DNA of 44,620 bases from JAHBNG01 sp039028975 (GCA_039028975.1 JBCCHB010000142.1:1-44620), one strand, 5' to 3'. Shown: positions 35,483 to 44,547, numbered from the stretch's first letter. The notes: generated by a model not told the origin, from the sequence alone. Made by a program: numbers and translations.

Positions 35483-36577
35483 TTATTGCGAATCTGGCAA
35501 CTTATAGAGCTTGCGAGCGGTTTCACTCATGACGTCTCTTCGGAGATGGTTGGGCAGCAGCCGCAGGGCAAAATCGGGCGTGTCCCCATCCCAATGGGGG
35601 AAATCTGTGGAGAACATCAACATCTTATGGGCTGGTAACATCTCAAGCATAGTGTGAAGTTGCTTGATATCGGTTGGTTCTTCAATGGGCTGGGTCGTGA
35701 GAAGCATGTGCTCATGAACAATTTCGCTAGGGAGTCGATCGAGCCAAGGCGCTGTCATGCGTAGTGCCTTCCAGTTCTTGTCCAAGCGCCACAAGATCGG
35801 CGGCACCCAGGAGACACCTCCTTCCAACAGGACAAATTTGAAGGTAGGAAATTTTTGAAAAACACCTTCTGTCACCATGCTGATTAGATGAGCAATGTAG
35901 CTCCCAACCAATCCAGTGTGCCACTCTAAGTAGCTGGTCGGGTAGCCCGCGGCCGATGGCGCTCCAGAGATGCCCACGCCCTCCGTTCCTGGATGTATGG
36001 CAACAGGTAGATCTAATTCAGATGCAGCTTGGTAGATGGGATGATAGAAGCGTTGGCCGTATGGTATTCGTGCGCCGCTCCCCATTAACACTTGAACCAC
36101 GCCAGGACGTTCGCCACAGCGGTAGATCTCCTTAGCAGCTTGATGCGGATCATTTGTTGCAATGACCATAGAGAGGCGATACCGCGAATCCGTAGGAAGC
36201 CAATCCTCAATGAAGTGATCGTTTACGGCAGAAGCAATGGCAGCAGGGTAATCTAGCTCTGGAGATAAGCCCGCCTGTAGTGAATTGGCTGGATTCAGAA
36301 TCCCATAAGTCAGCTTATACTTATCAAAAAAGTGCTCACTCAGAGTATCCGGGAAGCCCTCAACTCGTCGCCCATCTGCAGTGACAGCATCAGGTCGCAT
36401 GACCCCATTTGGATTCCAGTATCCTAATCCGCCTGGGGAACGATTACCGCTCTTATAACGAGTACGCCACGGTTCCGGCAGACGTTCAGCAACATTGTCT
36501 GGAATTGACACAGGGTGGATGTCAGTGTCAATGATCACTCGAGGATGGTTTTCAGCCGGAAATCTGTCTGCGGTCAC
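35483..36577 (-). CDS. Amidohydrolase-2-type metal-dependent hydrolase/decarboxylase
   Basis: The 364-residue TIM-barrel protein of the amidohydrolase-related family includes aminocarboxymuconate-semialdehyde decarboxylase and gamma-resorcylate decarboxylase. An N-terminal VIIDTDIHPV metal motif is visible. VAIHPGTEGV, FVLLEGGVSWVPPILWRLD and MLMFSTDFPHWDGDTP follow in the order typical of the family. The start is set at a GTG at 36577, preceded by AGAGG; the TTG at 36610 has no ribosome-binding site. The reaction is unknown. It lies between the importer genes and the second enolase-superfamily gene, suggesting the breakdown of the imported compound. Confidence 0.85.
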   Translation of the reverse strand: MTADRFPAENHPRVIIDTDIHPVSIPDNVAERLPEPWRTRYKSGNRSPGGLGYWNPNGVMRPDAVTADGRRVEGFPDTLSEHFFDKYKLTYGILNPANSLQAGLSPELDYPAAIASAVNDHFIEDWLPTDSRYRLSMVIATNDPHQAAKEIYRCGERPGVVQVLMGSGARIPYGQRFYHPIYQAASELDLPVAIHPGTEGVGISGAPSAAGYPTSYLEWHTGLVGSYIAHLISMVTEGVFQKFPTFKFVLLEGGVSWVPPILWRLDKNWKALRMTAPWLDRLPSEIVHEHMLLTTQPIEEPTDIKQLHTMLEMLPAHKMLMFSTDFPHWDGDTPDFALRLLPNHLRRDVMSETARKLYKLPDSQ

Positions 36578-36918
36578 AGTTTTTAGCCTCTTCTGAGCTC
36601 GACTTAGCAAATTGCCTGAATGGTTAGGGTCTTCAGAAAACTTCTAATTAAATAATGAATTGCTGAATCTATCAAGCTGCTCCAAAAAATAAGTACCCAG
36701 TACCGGTGGAGCTAGCATTCTCGAATGCGGTGTTGGTGTATCTGTTCCGGCGTAAGAGAACGCCTCCTCCGCGGAATGTTTATTTTTTTGGATTGACCCT
36801 AATGGTAATGAGGATGCCCGAACACCCGAGGTGACTCCACGCAACCGAATCGCTTCACTAACCAGCCCATTAACAATTCAACAATTGGCAAAATCACGTA
36901 TTCATTTTTAGTCTGCTT
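36578..36918. other. Non-coding stretch between catabolic genes
   Basis: I see no gene here. A short minus-strand open frame (36644-36844) lacks a ribosome-binding site and any recognisable sequence. It may hold a separate promoter for the amidohydrolase gene. Confidence 0.4.
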
Positions 36919-38049
36919 CTACCGATCTTGAACCGACCCGTCAAATCCAATGGGGGTATCCAAGATTTTATCATTGATAGGAAGGCTGAACGCAGCCTCG
37001 TTGAGTTCAATGCCCAATCCTGGCTTAGTTGGCACTGTTAAATATCCTTCCTTCAATTCAAGGGGTGTCACCAGCAGTTCACTCTTGGGCGGCTCTGATT
37101 CACCAGTATACTCTTGCAGGGCGAAATTGGGAATTGCTGCGTCCAGTTGAATGCAGGCGGCCGTACTTACCGGACTCAATGGATTGTGAGGGATCACTTT
37201 CACGTGATGGGCTTCGGCCAGGGCCGCGACCTTTTTGCTGCCGCTCAAGCCTCCGCATAGACAGACGTCAGGTCGTACGTAGGAGGTGGCGTTGGCAGCA
37301 AGAAGCTGCTGATATTCAAAAATAGTCGTGAAGCGCTCACCTGTGGCGATGGGGATGTTGCACTGTTCTTGCACATTGGCCATGAGGGCTGGACTATCCG
37401 GCAACATGGGGTCTTCATAAAAGTAGGGATGGAACTGTTCTAGCCGTCGACCGAGCCAGATTGACTCGGCGGGGTTCATTTGGCGGTGGATTTCCACACA
37501 GATATCCACGTTCGGGCCAACGGCTTCGCGCACTGCCCCCACTTTCACCACCGCTTCTTCAGCCCATTCACTATAAGATTTGTGGAGGTGGAAATTACGA
37601 GTATAGGGTGAGAATCGAACGGCTGTAAAACCTTCTTTAACCTTGCGAAGCGCATCACTAACCAGCTCATCGACCGTCTCGCCCGCGACGTGCATGTAAC
37701 AACGCACTCGCTCGCGGGTCATGCCTCCCATCAGATCATAAATGGGAACGCCCAGCCGTTTTCCCTTGATATCCCATAGCGCAATGTCAATGGCCGAGAG
37801 TGCGCCCTGGACAACTGATCCCATAAAATGGGACGAACGATAGAGCCACTGATAGTGATGTTCGATGCGAGCCGGGTCTTTACCCAGAAGGTAAGGAGTC
37901 ATGACCTCGATCATGGTCTTGGTGGGGCGTTGCCAGCCATGAACGCCTCCTTCGCCAATGCCAACTGTGCCATCTTCGCAGGTAATTTTGAGCAAGAGCC
38001 ATCGATCCCAGAGGATCGGTTCAACTTTTTCGATTTTGGTTGGTTTCAC
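36919..38049 (-). CDS. Enolase-superfamily (mandelate racemase type) dehydratase
   Basis: The 376-residue enzyme has the fold of the other enolase-superfamily gene but is clearly a different subgroup. Likely metal ligands are Glu186 (CVEIHRQMNP), Glu212 (YEDPM) and Glu238 (TGERF); His188 and His288 (VIPHNPLSP) are candidate acid/base residues. Glu instead of Asp at the first ligand position is a small departure from the common pattern. Sugar-acid dehydration is the likely chemistry. The start is a GTG with weak upstream purines; it follows the DJ-1-like gene by 18 bases. Confidence 0.88.
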   Translation of the reverse strand: MKPTKIEKVEPILWDRWLLLKITCEDGTVGIGEGGVHGWQRPTKTMIEVMTPYLLGKDPARIEHHYQWLYRSSHFMGSVVQGALSAIDIALWDIKGKRLGVPIYDLMGGMTRERVRCYMHVAGETVDELVSDALRKVKEGFTAVRFSPYTRNFHLHKSYSEWAEEAVVKVGAVREAVGPNVDICVEIHRQMNPAESIWLGRRLEQFHPYFYEDPMLPDSPALMANVQEQCNIPIATGERFTTIFEYQQLLAANATSYVRPDVCLCGGLSGSKKVAALAEAHHVKVIPHNPLSPVSTAACIQLDAAIPNFALQEYTGESEPPKSELLVTPLELKEGYLTVPTKPGLGIELNEAAFSLPINDKILDTPIGFDGSVQDR

Positions 38050-38067
38050 GATTGTATTGTCCAGTAT

Positions 38068-38550
38068 CTATACACCATAGACATTAGCCAGCGAACTGGC
38101 GAGCTCATCGGCAAACTGCATAAGATTCGGAACGTTCTGATAGGTAGATAGCAATTCATTTGCGATGACTAACTTCTTTAGGCCGGTTTTTTGTATAGAG
38201 TCCATGGTTGAGACGATGAACCGGGCATCATTGGCATTGGCTTGGTGAAAAAATTCGCTGAGACGAGGATCGCACTCCATCTGTCTAAAGGTCTCAGCAC
38301 TGCAGGGTAGGATGACACATACGGCCTTCTTCGCTATCCTTAGGGCATCTCCTAAAGGGAGATCGGGGTAAAGGGCCAAACCATTTTGACCTACAGGTCT
38401 TTGTCCGGCCAAGCTGACTAATTGCACACAAAGTCCTACTTGACGTAGCTTGGTAGTAAAAATTGTTGCAGCCGCTTCTTCAAAACGGGTGCCCCACAAA
38501 ACAAAAATAATGCTATCTTTTCTATCAAAAGAAGTTATTCGTTTCGGCAT
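38068..38550 (-). CDS. DJ-1/PfpI (ThiJ)-family protein
   Basis: The 160-residue class-I glutamine-amidotransferase-like protein starts KDSIIFVLWGTRFEEAAATI, then LAGQRPVGQNGLALYPDLPL, and has CVILPCSAETF around the possible nucleophile cysteine. Members act as glyoxalases, proteases or chaperones; the exact role is unknown. The ATG at 38550 is chosen since family similarity starts there; an open frame extends to 38601 with no better ribosome-binding site. It is the first gene of the minus-strand catabolic series. Confidence 0.75.
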   Translation of the reverse strand: MPKRITSFDRKDSIIFVLWGTRFEEAAATIFTTKLRQVGLCVQLVSLAGQRPVGQNGLALYPDLPLGDALRIAKKAVCVILPCSAETFRQMECDPRLSEFFHQANANDARFIVSTMDSIQKTGLKKLVIANELLSTYQNVPNLMQFADELASSLANVYGV

Positions 38551-38595
38551 GTTTAGTATCCAATTCAATATATCTATACTCATTAGAACACAATC

Positions 38596-38626
38596 TGTCA
38601 TTTTGAGAAAAGATGACGAGAAATCT
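38596..38626. repeat. Fragment of the TGTCATT dispersed repeat
   Basis: Begins TGTCATTTTGAGAAAAGATG and ends GAGAAATCT, matching the widespread repeat found in full at 35241-35368. It overlaps the upstream part of the DJ-1-like open frame. Confidence 0.5.
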
Positions 38627-38886
38627 GTGCTCGGCCAAAAGGGGAACAGTCAGTAGAATCAATTGACTATAGCTTATCAGAAAAATCAAATTTTGCATCT
38701 ACATCCTTACTATTCAAAACCTATTAGTAAGCGAGCAAAAGTTTTCCGGTATTTTTGCAGGCTATTACCTCTGTAGACCATATCGGTGTATTTATGCTCG
38801 GTTACTTAGAAGGATTAAACAGATTGATAAGCTGCCGCGCTTACGGGAACCCTGTACCCCCTATTTTCTCTAAATCTGAAAGTCAG

Positions 38887-38930
38887 TCTGCAACCTACTT
38901 AAAACCTATCTGAAACCTACTTAAAACCTC
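38887..38930. promoter_or_regulatory. Four AACCT boxes at exact 11-bp spacing (two 22-bp units)
   Basis: AACCT occurs at 38892, 38903, 38914 and 38925. The 22-bp unit containing two boxes is repeated once with 20 of 22 positions identical. An 11-bp period places every box on the same face of the helix, the usual form of operators for OmpR/SARP-type winged-helix regulators. The downstream gene at 39580 encodes such a domain. Operator function is inferred, not shown. Confidence 0.55.
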
Positions 38931-39435
38931 TAGTCTTTTGAATAGTATCCGTACATTTTCATGATTCAGCTAAGATTACGCCATTTTTCGTAAGATTAAT
39001 TCCCAAAAACCATCCAATATAGCTATGTGGAGGCAAAGATCGCTGTTGTTCTCTAAATAGCCCTATGCTATTCTAAGAATCCCATCAGATTGCAGCAGGA
39101 ACATCGCTTTCAGGATCCTCAGCTACTTGCAGACCCCTAAGCAATGGTATTCAAATTATCCAGCCAGGTAAAGGAAGGCGTCATTCCAAAGCACTCTTTA
39201 ACGTTGTAATTAGAGGAATCGGTTCTCCATGTTTTGATAATGTGGGAAAGCATAAGGGTCAACCTCGCAACATGGCCAAATTCTGGCTGCTCAAACAATG
39301 CTGATTCTGACCTAGCTGACTACTGATTCGCTGAAAGCTATTTTTTAGGATTTACGTAGTTGGGTGGCATCCACCAGAGAAACTGAGTTTGCACTATCTC
39401 AGTTTCTGCCTGAAGTGTATAAGTCCTATTTTTAT

Positions 39436-39457
39436 GTTATTGAATTCCGATTCCTAG
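39436..39457. repeat. Right end of a MITE-like repeat (copy C, partial)
   Basis: GTTATTGAATTCCGATTCCT at 39436-39455 differs in one base from the right end of copy B at 17466-17485. A matching left end upstream (TTTAGGATTT near 39346) is too weak to claim. Confidence 0.45.
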
Positions 39458-39479
39458 GTAGCAAGGCTGGGCGATTTTT

Positions 39480-39507
39480 GCTGAGAAACGCTGAGATTTT
39501 GCTGAGA
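39480..39507. promoter_or_regulatory. Three GCTGAGA heptamers at 10-11 bp spacing
   Basis: GCTGAGA at 39480, 39490 and 39501, about 75 bases before the ATG of the ATPase/wHTH gene. Heptamer direct repeats with helical spacing are the classical binding pattern of SARP/OmpR-type domains. It may be an autoregulatory operator. Confidence 0.55.
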
Positions 39508-39579
39508 TCCAAATAGGTAGGGGTAGGGAAAAGAGGTGTGTTGAAGCGAAAAACGTTTTGACATCAGGAGAAAATAGAT

Positions 39580-41028
39580 ATGAGTACACCAACGAGGCCA
39601 AGTATGAATGAGGTCAATCCATCATCCCAACAGCCAGAGGTAAATCACCCGTGGGTCAATCATAAACCGACATATAGAGCCAGGGAAGTGCAAATTTTGG
39701 CCGATTGGATCCGAACAGGTGCCAATGGCTCCGTCATTGGACCAAGTGGGACAGGGAAGTCGGATCTACTCGGTTTCCTCTGCCATCGTCCCGAAGTGTT
39801 ACAGGGGTATCTTCCTTCTGGTTCCCAACCGGTAACATTATTGCCCATGGATCTCAACACGCTGCCTGCCCCAACCCTGTCGGCCCTCTATCGGGTCATC
39901 TTACGCGCCTTTGACGAGCATCACCATCGCTTTGCGCCCGAGAGTCAGAAGATGATTAGCCAAACCTATGAAGAAAACAGCGGACAGCGGGATCCTTTTC
40001 TGTCCCAAACTGGCGTACGCAAGCTGCTACGCCATCTTCAAGAGCAAAGGCACCGAGTGGTTTTCGCCTTGGATCGCTTCGATGCCTTCTCAACCATGCT
40101 CTCTCCACAAATGGGTGACAGCCTACGCGGCCTGCGCGATGGCTTCAAAGAGACCCTCTCTTACATTACCTGCATGACCCATAGCCCATCTTACCTGCCC
40201 AATCCTGAGGTCTTGGGTGATCTCAAACGCTTGCTCGACCAACAGGTTTGCATCCTTGGCCCCATGAGCGAACAGGATACGCGCCAAGGAATCGCTCGTC
40301 GTGTTAATTCTGCGGAAACAAAACCAACCACAGCCGAAGTTGCTACTCTCGTAGAACTGACTGGAGGTTATCCGTCGCTGGTTACACAGGTATGCCGGTG
40401 GTGGCTGACGACCAAGAACAAACCTTCTCTTGAAGCCTGGCAAGAAGCGTTAATGCAGCAGATCAACGTTCGTCATCGCCTGGAAGACATTTGGTTCGGT
40501 CTGACCCAAGAAGAACAGTTGGTCCTGACTGAGATGCACGGCGCATTTTCAATGGGTGAATCGAACCAGGAAGAGGTAGCCGAACGCTATAGACCGACGG
40601 TGGCTGGTCTGCTCGAAAAAGGTTTACTATCGCATACAGATCCAGGATATCGTCTCTTTGGCACTCTCTTTGCCAGCCACATTGCCACCATAGAAGAGGC
40701 CAGCCGTGGTCGAATCTCCTTAGAGCACGCTAGCCAAACGCTCTACCAAGGTGCCGAGATCATTCAGGATCTAACGGCCAAAGAACGTTCTATCCTTCAG
40801 TTCCTAGCTGAAGAGCCCTACGTTCAGCATACCTACACCGATATCATTGTCGCGGCCTGGACAGACGAAGAACGTTATCACGGTGTTACGAACGACAGCC
40901 TCTTCCAGGTCATCCGGACGTTGCGACGTAAAATTGAGCCAACCCCATCAAAACCGGTCTACGTCGTCAACTGGCGCGGCAAGCCGGAGGGGGGGTATCA
41001 ATTTTTTCCGGAGGGAAGGCCACGGTAG
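39580..41028 (+). CDS. P-loop ATPase with C-terminal OmpR-type winged-helix domain
   Basis: The 482-residue protein pairs a STAND/AAA_16-like ATPase with a DNA-binding domain. Walker A is GPSGTGKS (residues 54-61) and Walker B is VVFALDRFDAF (Asp165). A helical segment with LVELTGGYPSLVTQVCRWW, typical of STAND and archaeal-type ATPases, follows at about 275-300. The C-terminus (about 395-475) is a Trans_reg_C-like winged helix (LTAKERSILQFLAEEP, NDSLFQVIRTLRRKIEP, then YVVNWRGKPEGGYQF). It is probably a nucleotide-switched regulator. The start has AGGAG 9 bases upstream. A 285-base gap to the next ATG leaves open whether the two genes are one unit. Phased repeats upstream suggest autoregulation. 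Confidence 0.85.
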   Translation: MSTPTRPSMNEVNPSSQQPEVNHPWVNHKPTYRAREVQILADWIRTGANGSVIGPSGTGKSDLLGFLCHRPEVLQGYLPSGSQPVTLLPMDLNTLPAPTLSALYRVILRAFDEHHHRFAPESQKMISQTYEENSGQRDPFLSQTGVRKLLRHLQEQRHRVVFALDRFDAFSTMLSPQMGDSLRGLRDGFKETLSYITCMTHSPSYLPNPEVLGDLKRLLDQQVCILGPMSEQDTRQGIARRVNSAETKPTTAEVATLVELTGGYPSLVTQVCRWWLTTKNKPSLEAWQEALMQQINVRHRLEDIWFGLTQEEQLVLTEMHGAFSMGESNQEEVAERYRPTVAGLLEKGLLSHTDPGYRLFGTLFASHIATIEEASRGRISLEHASQTLYQGAEIIQDLTAKERSILQFLAEEPYVQHTYTDIIVAAWTDEERYHGVTNDSLFQVIRTLRRKIEPTPSKPVYVVNWRGKPEGGYQFFPEGRPR

Positions 41029-41313
41029 ATTGTCAGGTATAGAAACTAAAGTTTCGTAATTCTCCTATCCTGTCCTAAAATGAACAATGAAGCATCGGGA
41101 TTCACTGAATTCCATGCACCGTTTACCTGCATATAGCTTGATAGTGAAATCTTGCCCTATCATTTGATCTATTTGGCGTCACATGTTTAATCAGGTAGGA
41201 AAACCCATCCCCGTGAGACCAAGAATTATGTGGCTGTCAAAAGTAGATGACTGTAACGATAGGTTTTGATTAGGCTCCGGTCGATTTATACGATTAGTTG
41301 GATACACTTTCTC

Positions 41314-44300
41314 ATGACAAAATCAGAAGCATACCGCCAAATGCGTACTTTGTTCTCCCGCTTCTTTGACGATAATGCCAGCGTTCGCCGCATTGCAATG
41401 GATGCAGGGCTGGATATCAGCCGTCTGAATCTGACGGGCAGCCCGACAAACGTTTGGCACGGTGTCATGAGTGAGGCCGAGAAGCATGGGAAATTGGCAT
41501 CCTTGGTGCAGGTTGCCGTTGAAGAATATCCATCATCTACGGAAGAGTTCTCTGAGCTTCTACGTATCTATCTTCCGGCAAACCAAGGGAAACCCGCTGC
41601 CCAATCACCACCGCCTCGGGTGGACCAAAGCTCAATGCCCCCCCCACGCGATCGCTCAATTGAACCTCAGCAGCCTTCGGATGAAGGGGCAGAGTTCAAT
41701 GAATCCTCTGTCCCCCAAATCCCCATTACCATGCCGCGGGATATGAAAATTAGCCAAGTGGAGAATCAAATTCTCTGCGCCATGTTTACGGGTTCGATCG
41801 AAGTGATGCTCATAAAGGAATTTACTGATGGTCGTACAGAGACTCGTGTCTTTTTGGTACAGCCAACCGATGCAGAAGGTGTGAAAGTGTTGCCTGCGGT
41901 TGCCAAGATAGGTCCCAAACCACTTATCGAAAAAGAGTGGCAAGCGGATCAACGTCACCTATTAAATAGGCTGCCGGGCTTTGCACCCGTTCAGGGTACC
42001 CCAGTTTACCTTCATATGGGAGAGAATCAATCTTGGGGCGGATTGCGATATGGCCAAGTTGGCGACGGTCTCTTTGATATAGTCAGCCTATCTGACTATA
42101 TCAAAGATGAATCTTCACTCTACAATATTTGGCACTTACTGGAGAATCGTCTCTTTCGCCAATTGGGTGAACTGTGGCAAGCAACCATCAAATGGGAGAC
42201 GCTAAAAGTTAAGGATTGTTATGATCAGATTCTCCCAGTGAATTTAATGATTGAGCCGAGCACCCTGCAACCCAATCAGTCGGTAATCTGGCTTGATGGC
42301 CGTCAAATTGCACAGGCAGGCAGAAGTGTAGGAGAGATTCAGTTGGGTAGTTCGGTTCGTTTGGAGAACTTTGTCGTTACTGAAATCGACATAGCAAAAC
42401 AAGAGGTGACGCTCAATCTTCCTTTGACATCAGGTAATCCTCCAACTCTCCCATCCTATCGTCTGCGCGTGCAACCAGTCGACGGCAGTATCCACCTTGC
42501 CATTGGTGACATTCTGCCGCCGGTAACTGGGTTAGTTACGTTGACGCGCCAAGGTAGTCTGCAGCGTGAGGCGCGAGCTTATCTTAACCCCAGCGTTGAT
42601 CTAGCCCAAACGCCTATAGCGTTACCGGATGTAGCTTCGTTGGCTGGCTTGGGTACGTTCTTTGGTGATGGTGAGATTGCCTTACCCAACCCGTTGATGG
42701 CGTTACCCTCTCTATTGGAGCACACCGCTGAAGCAAAATTTGCCACCATTCACGGTGATCTCAATTTGCGCAACATTTTGGTCGATCCCCAGGCGATCAC
42801 AGCTCACCTGATCGACTGTGCGTCTGCCAGCCACAATCACGTCCTGCAAGACTTGCTACTTTTGGAGCGGGATATTCTGACCGACTTGCTGGCCCAAACT
42901 CTCTTTCAGCAGGGAATGCAGCCAGAAATGGTCGTTGGGCTTTACCGTTATATCCATTGCGCCATGCAAAGAGAAGCTCACGGTTCAGGGGAATTTGCCA
43001 TACCGACAGAGTTGCCCTCATCGCTTCATAAAGTTTATATAGCACTGGTAACGCTTCGTCAAATGGCAAGGAAATTTTTAAGCGACCCTACTCAGTGGGA
43101 TGAATATTATACGGGTCTGGTTATTCATTCATTGGGTTCACTCAAATTCAAAGCCTTGGATAAAGCACCCATTGGTCAAAACCCCAAGGCAATTGCCTTC
43201 TGGGCCGCAGCAGCAACCGTATGGCTGATGCAGGGTAATGGGGATTGTCTACAAATTCAGTGGCAGTATGTCGATGTATCTGGGAATCTTAAAGATCCTG
43301 AGTGGGAAGAAGACATCATTAATTATTTAATATCCAAAGGGGAAGTTAATAGCAGGGATCTAGATGGTTTGTCTCCCGAGCGCTGGCAAGAAATTAAGAG
43401 AGAGTTTCTCATCAAAAATCCAAAACTCGATTTGATGCATACTCCTCAATCCATAAGGTACCGTAAAGCCGATCAGCTTCAATTCTTCAATCATTTGTGG
43501 GAAAGTATCCAACATACTATAGTTAACGGCGAAAAAATTGAAGAATCTCCCATTGATCGGCTGATAGCATCAATTGGAATTCTTTGGGATCTAGACATAA
43601 GCAGCACAACCTATGATAATAACATTGATTGTTATTGTTTCATGATGAATACTAAAGAACTCTTTCCTAACCTCAGATTAACAAAATTGCCCCTGCTGAT
43701 ATTCGGTCCAAAAGTTGATGTTGAGAAGAGACTTAATATTACGATTGAGCTGATTAGGAAAATGCAGTCTCCACAAAATAGCCAAACGGGTATAATTATC
43801 TCATTGGATAATGTTACTGATCTCAATAGGTTGCGACAAGTAAGTGAAAGATTGCGTGATGTATATTCATGTGATGTGATTATATTTGATAGAGACGGGG
43901 TTTTATCAGTATCCCTACTAAAAAATCGAGCGGACGAATTGAGGAAGATGATATTGGGAAGTGTTGACTTATCTATTCTTTCACCCTATGATACTACGGG
44001 TGCTGTTCGTCCTGATATATTTTTTGGCAGGGAGTCCGAAATCCGATTCATCATAGAAAAGTCGCATAATAACTCTTATGCCATTGTTGGTGGTCGTAAA
44101 ATTGGAAAATCATCTCTAAGAAATTATTTACATCTTGAAAGGCTACCACTGAAAGGCATTCACAGTCTTTCTATAAGCTGCTCGCAATTTGTATCGTATG
44201 AAGATTTTTTAAATTATCCACTAAAGCAGGGGCAGCTTTCACCTTCATTTGAAATACCAGCTTTACCGAAGGTTGGTGCATTGCTTGATTCTTTACAGGG

Positions 44301-44487
44301 GGGTAAACCTTTTGTATTACTATTGGATGAGGCAGATAAACTCGTCACATTCGATAAAGAGACTGATTGGCGATTGTTTCACTATCTGCGCGATCTCGTA
44401 AATTCTAATGTTGTCCAACTCCTACTCTTTGGTGAACACAAACTGCGCGCTGGCACACGTGAAACCAATGCCCCGCTCTATAATTAA
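41314..44487 (+). CDS. EAD1-like domain / APH-like kinase / STAND-like NTPase, truncated by an IS200 element
   Basis: This is a three-part conflict-system-like protein, about 1057 residues before its premature end. Residues 1-95 match the pattern of effector-associated domain 1 (FSRFFDDNASVRRIAMDAGL, NVWHGVMSEAEKHGKL). A Pro/Gln-rich linker follows. Residues about 145-600 form an aminoglycoside-phosphotransferase-like kinase with Lys198 (AVAKIGPKPLIEKEW), HGDLNLRN (Asp482, Asn487) and Asp501 (LIDCAS). After an unassigned alpha/beta region (about 650-890), LSPYDTTGAVRPDIFFGRES opens the NTPase with Walker A GGRKIGKSS (Lys932) and Walker B FVLLLDEAD (Asp1005). It then stops after NAPLYN, where an IS200 left end begins. 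The sensor and repeat regions expected after the NTPase are missing. The ATG at 41314 is preferred over a TTG at 41266 because the first domain begins there. Confidence 0.82.
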   Translation: MTKSEAYRQMRTLFSRFFDDNASVRRIAMDAGLDISRLNLTGSPTNVWHGVMSEAEKHGKLASLVQVAVEEYPSSTEEFSELLRIYLPANQGKPAAQSPPPRVDQSSMPPPRDRSIEPQQPSDEGAEFNESSVPQIPITMPRDMKISQVENQILCAMFTGSIEVMLIKEFTDGRTETRVFLVQPTDAEGVKVLPAVAKIGPKPLIEKEWQADQRHLLNRLPGFAPVQGTPVYLHMGENQSWGGLRYGQVGDGLFDIVSLSDYIKDESSLYNIWHLLENRLFRQLGELWQATIKWETLKVKDCYDQILPVNLMIEPSTLQPNQSVIWLDGRQIAQAGRSVGEIQLGSSVRLENFVVTEIDIAKQEVTLNLPLTSGNPPTLPSYRLRVQPVDGSIHLAIGDILPPVTGLVTLTRQGSLQREARAYLNPSVDLAQTPIALPDVASLAGLGTFFGDGEIALPNPLMALPSLLEHTAEAKFATIHGDLNLRNILVDPQAITAHLIDCASASHNHVLQDLLLLERDILTDLLAQTLFQQGMQPEMVVGLYRYIHCAMQREAHGSGEFAIPTELPSSLHKVYIALVTLRQMARKFLSDPTQWDEYYTGLVIHSLGSLKFKALDKAPIGQNPKAIAFWAAAATVWLMQGNGDCLQIQWQYVDVSGNLKDPEWEEDIINYLISKGEVNSRDLDGLSPERWQEIKREFLIKNPKLDLMHTPQSIRYRKADQLQFFNHLWESIQHTIVNGEKIEESPIDRLIASIGILWDLDISSTTYDNNIDCYCFMMNTKELFPNLRLTKLPLLIFGPKVDVEKRLNITIELIRKMQSPQNSQTGIIISLDNVTDLNRLRQVSERLRDVYSCDVIIFDRDGVLSVSLLKNRADELRKMILGSVDLSILSPYDTTGAVRPDIFFGRESEIRFIIEKSHNNSYAIVGGRKIGKSSLRNYLHLERLPLKGIHSLSISCSQFVSYEDFLNYPLKQGQLSPSFEIPALPKVGALLDSLQGGKPFVLLLDEADKLVTFDKETDWRLFHYLRDLVNSNVVQLLLFGEHKLRAGTRETNAPLYN

Positions 44488-44498
44488 ACCCGATAAAC

Positions 44499-44515
44499 CC
44501 CCAGCTCTGCTGGGG
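44499..44515. terminator. IS200-type left-end stem-loop
   Basis: Seven-bp stem CCCCAGC/GCTGGGG with a TCT loop. In IS200/IS605 elements such a subterminal hairpin is recognised by TnpA and can also block transcription entering from outside. Confidence 0.6.
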
Positions 44516-44547
44516 AGACTATAAAAGTTTGACTTATGCGGCAGTTT

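Larger units (their letters stand above)
38551..39579. other. One-kilobase non-coding region between divergent genes
   Basis: This region separates the DJ-1-like gene (minus) from the ATPase/wHTH gene (plus). Near its left end lies a fragment of the TGTCATT repeat (38596-38626). It also contains phased AACCT repeats (38887-38930), a 10-bp stem-loop (arms 39378-39387 and 39398-39407), a MITE end (39436-39457) and phased GCTGAGA repeats (39480-39507). No open frame of believable coding character is seen. It appears regulatory and scarred by mobile repeats. Confidence 0.5.

Noticed and set aside
39346..39370. Left end of a third MITE copy
   Set aside because: TTTAGGATTT with GTAGTTGGGTGG resembles the left arm of copy B only loosely, so only the right end at 39436 is reported.
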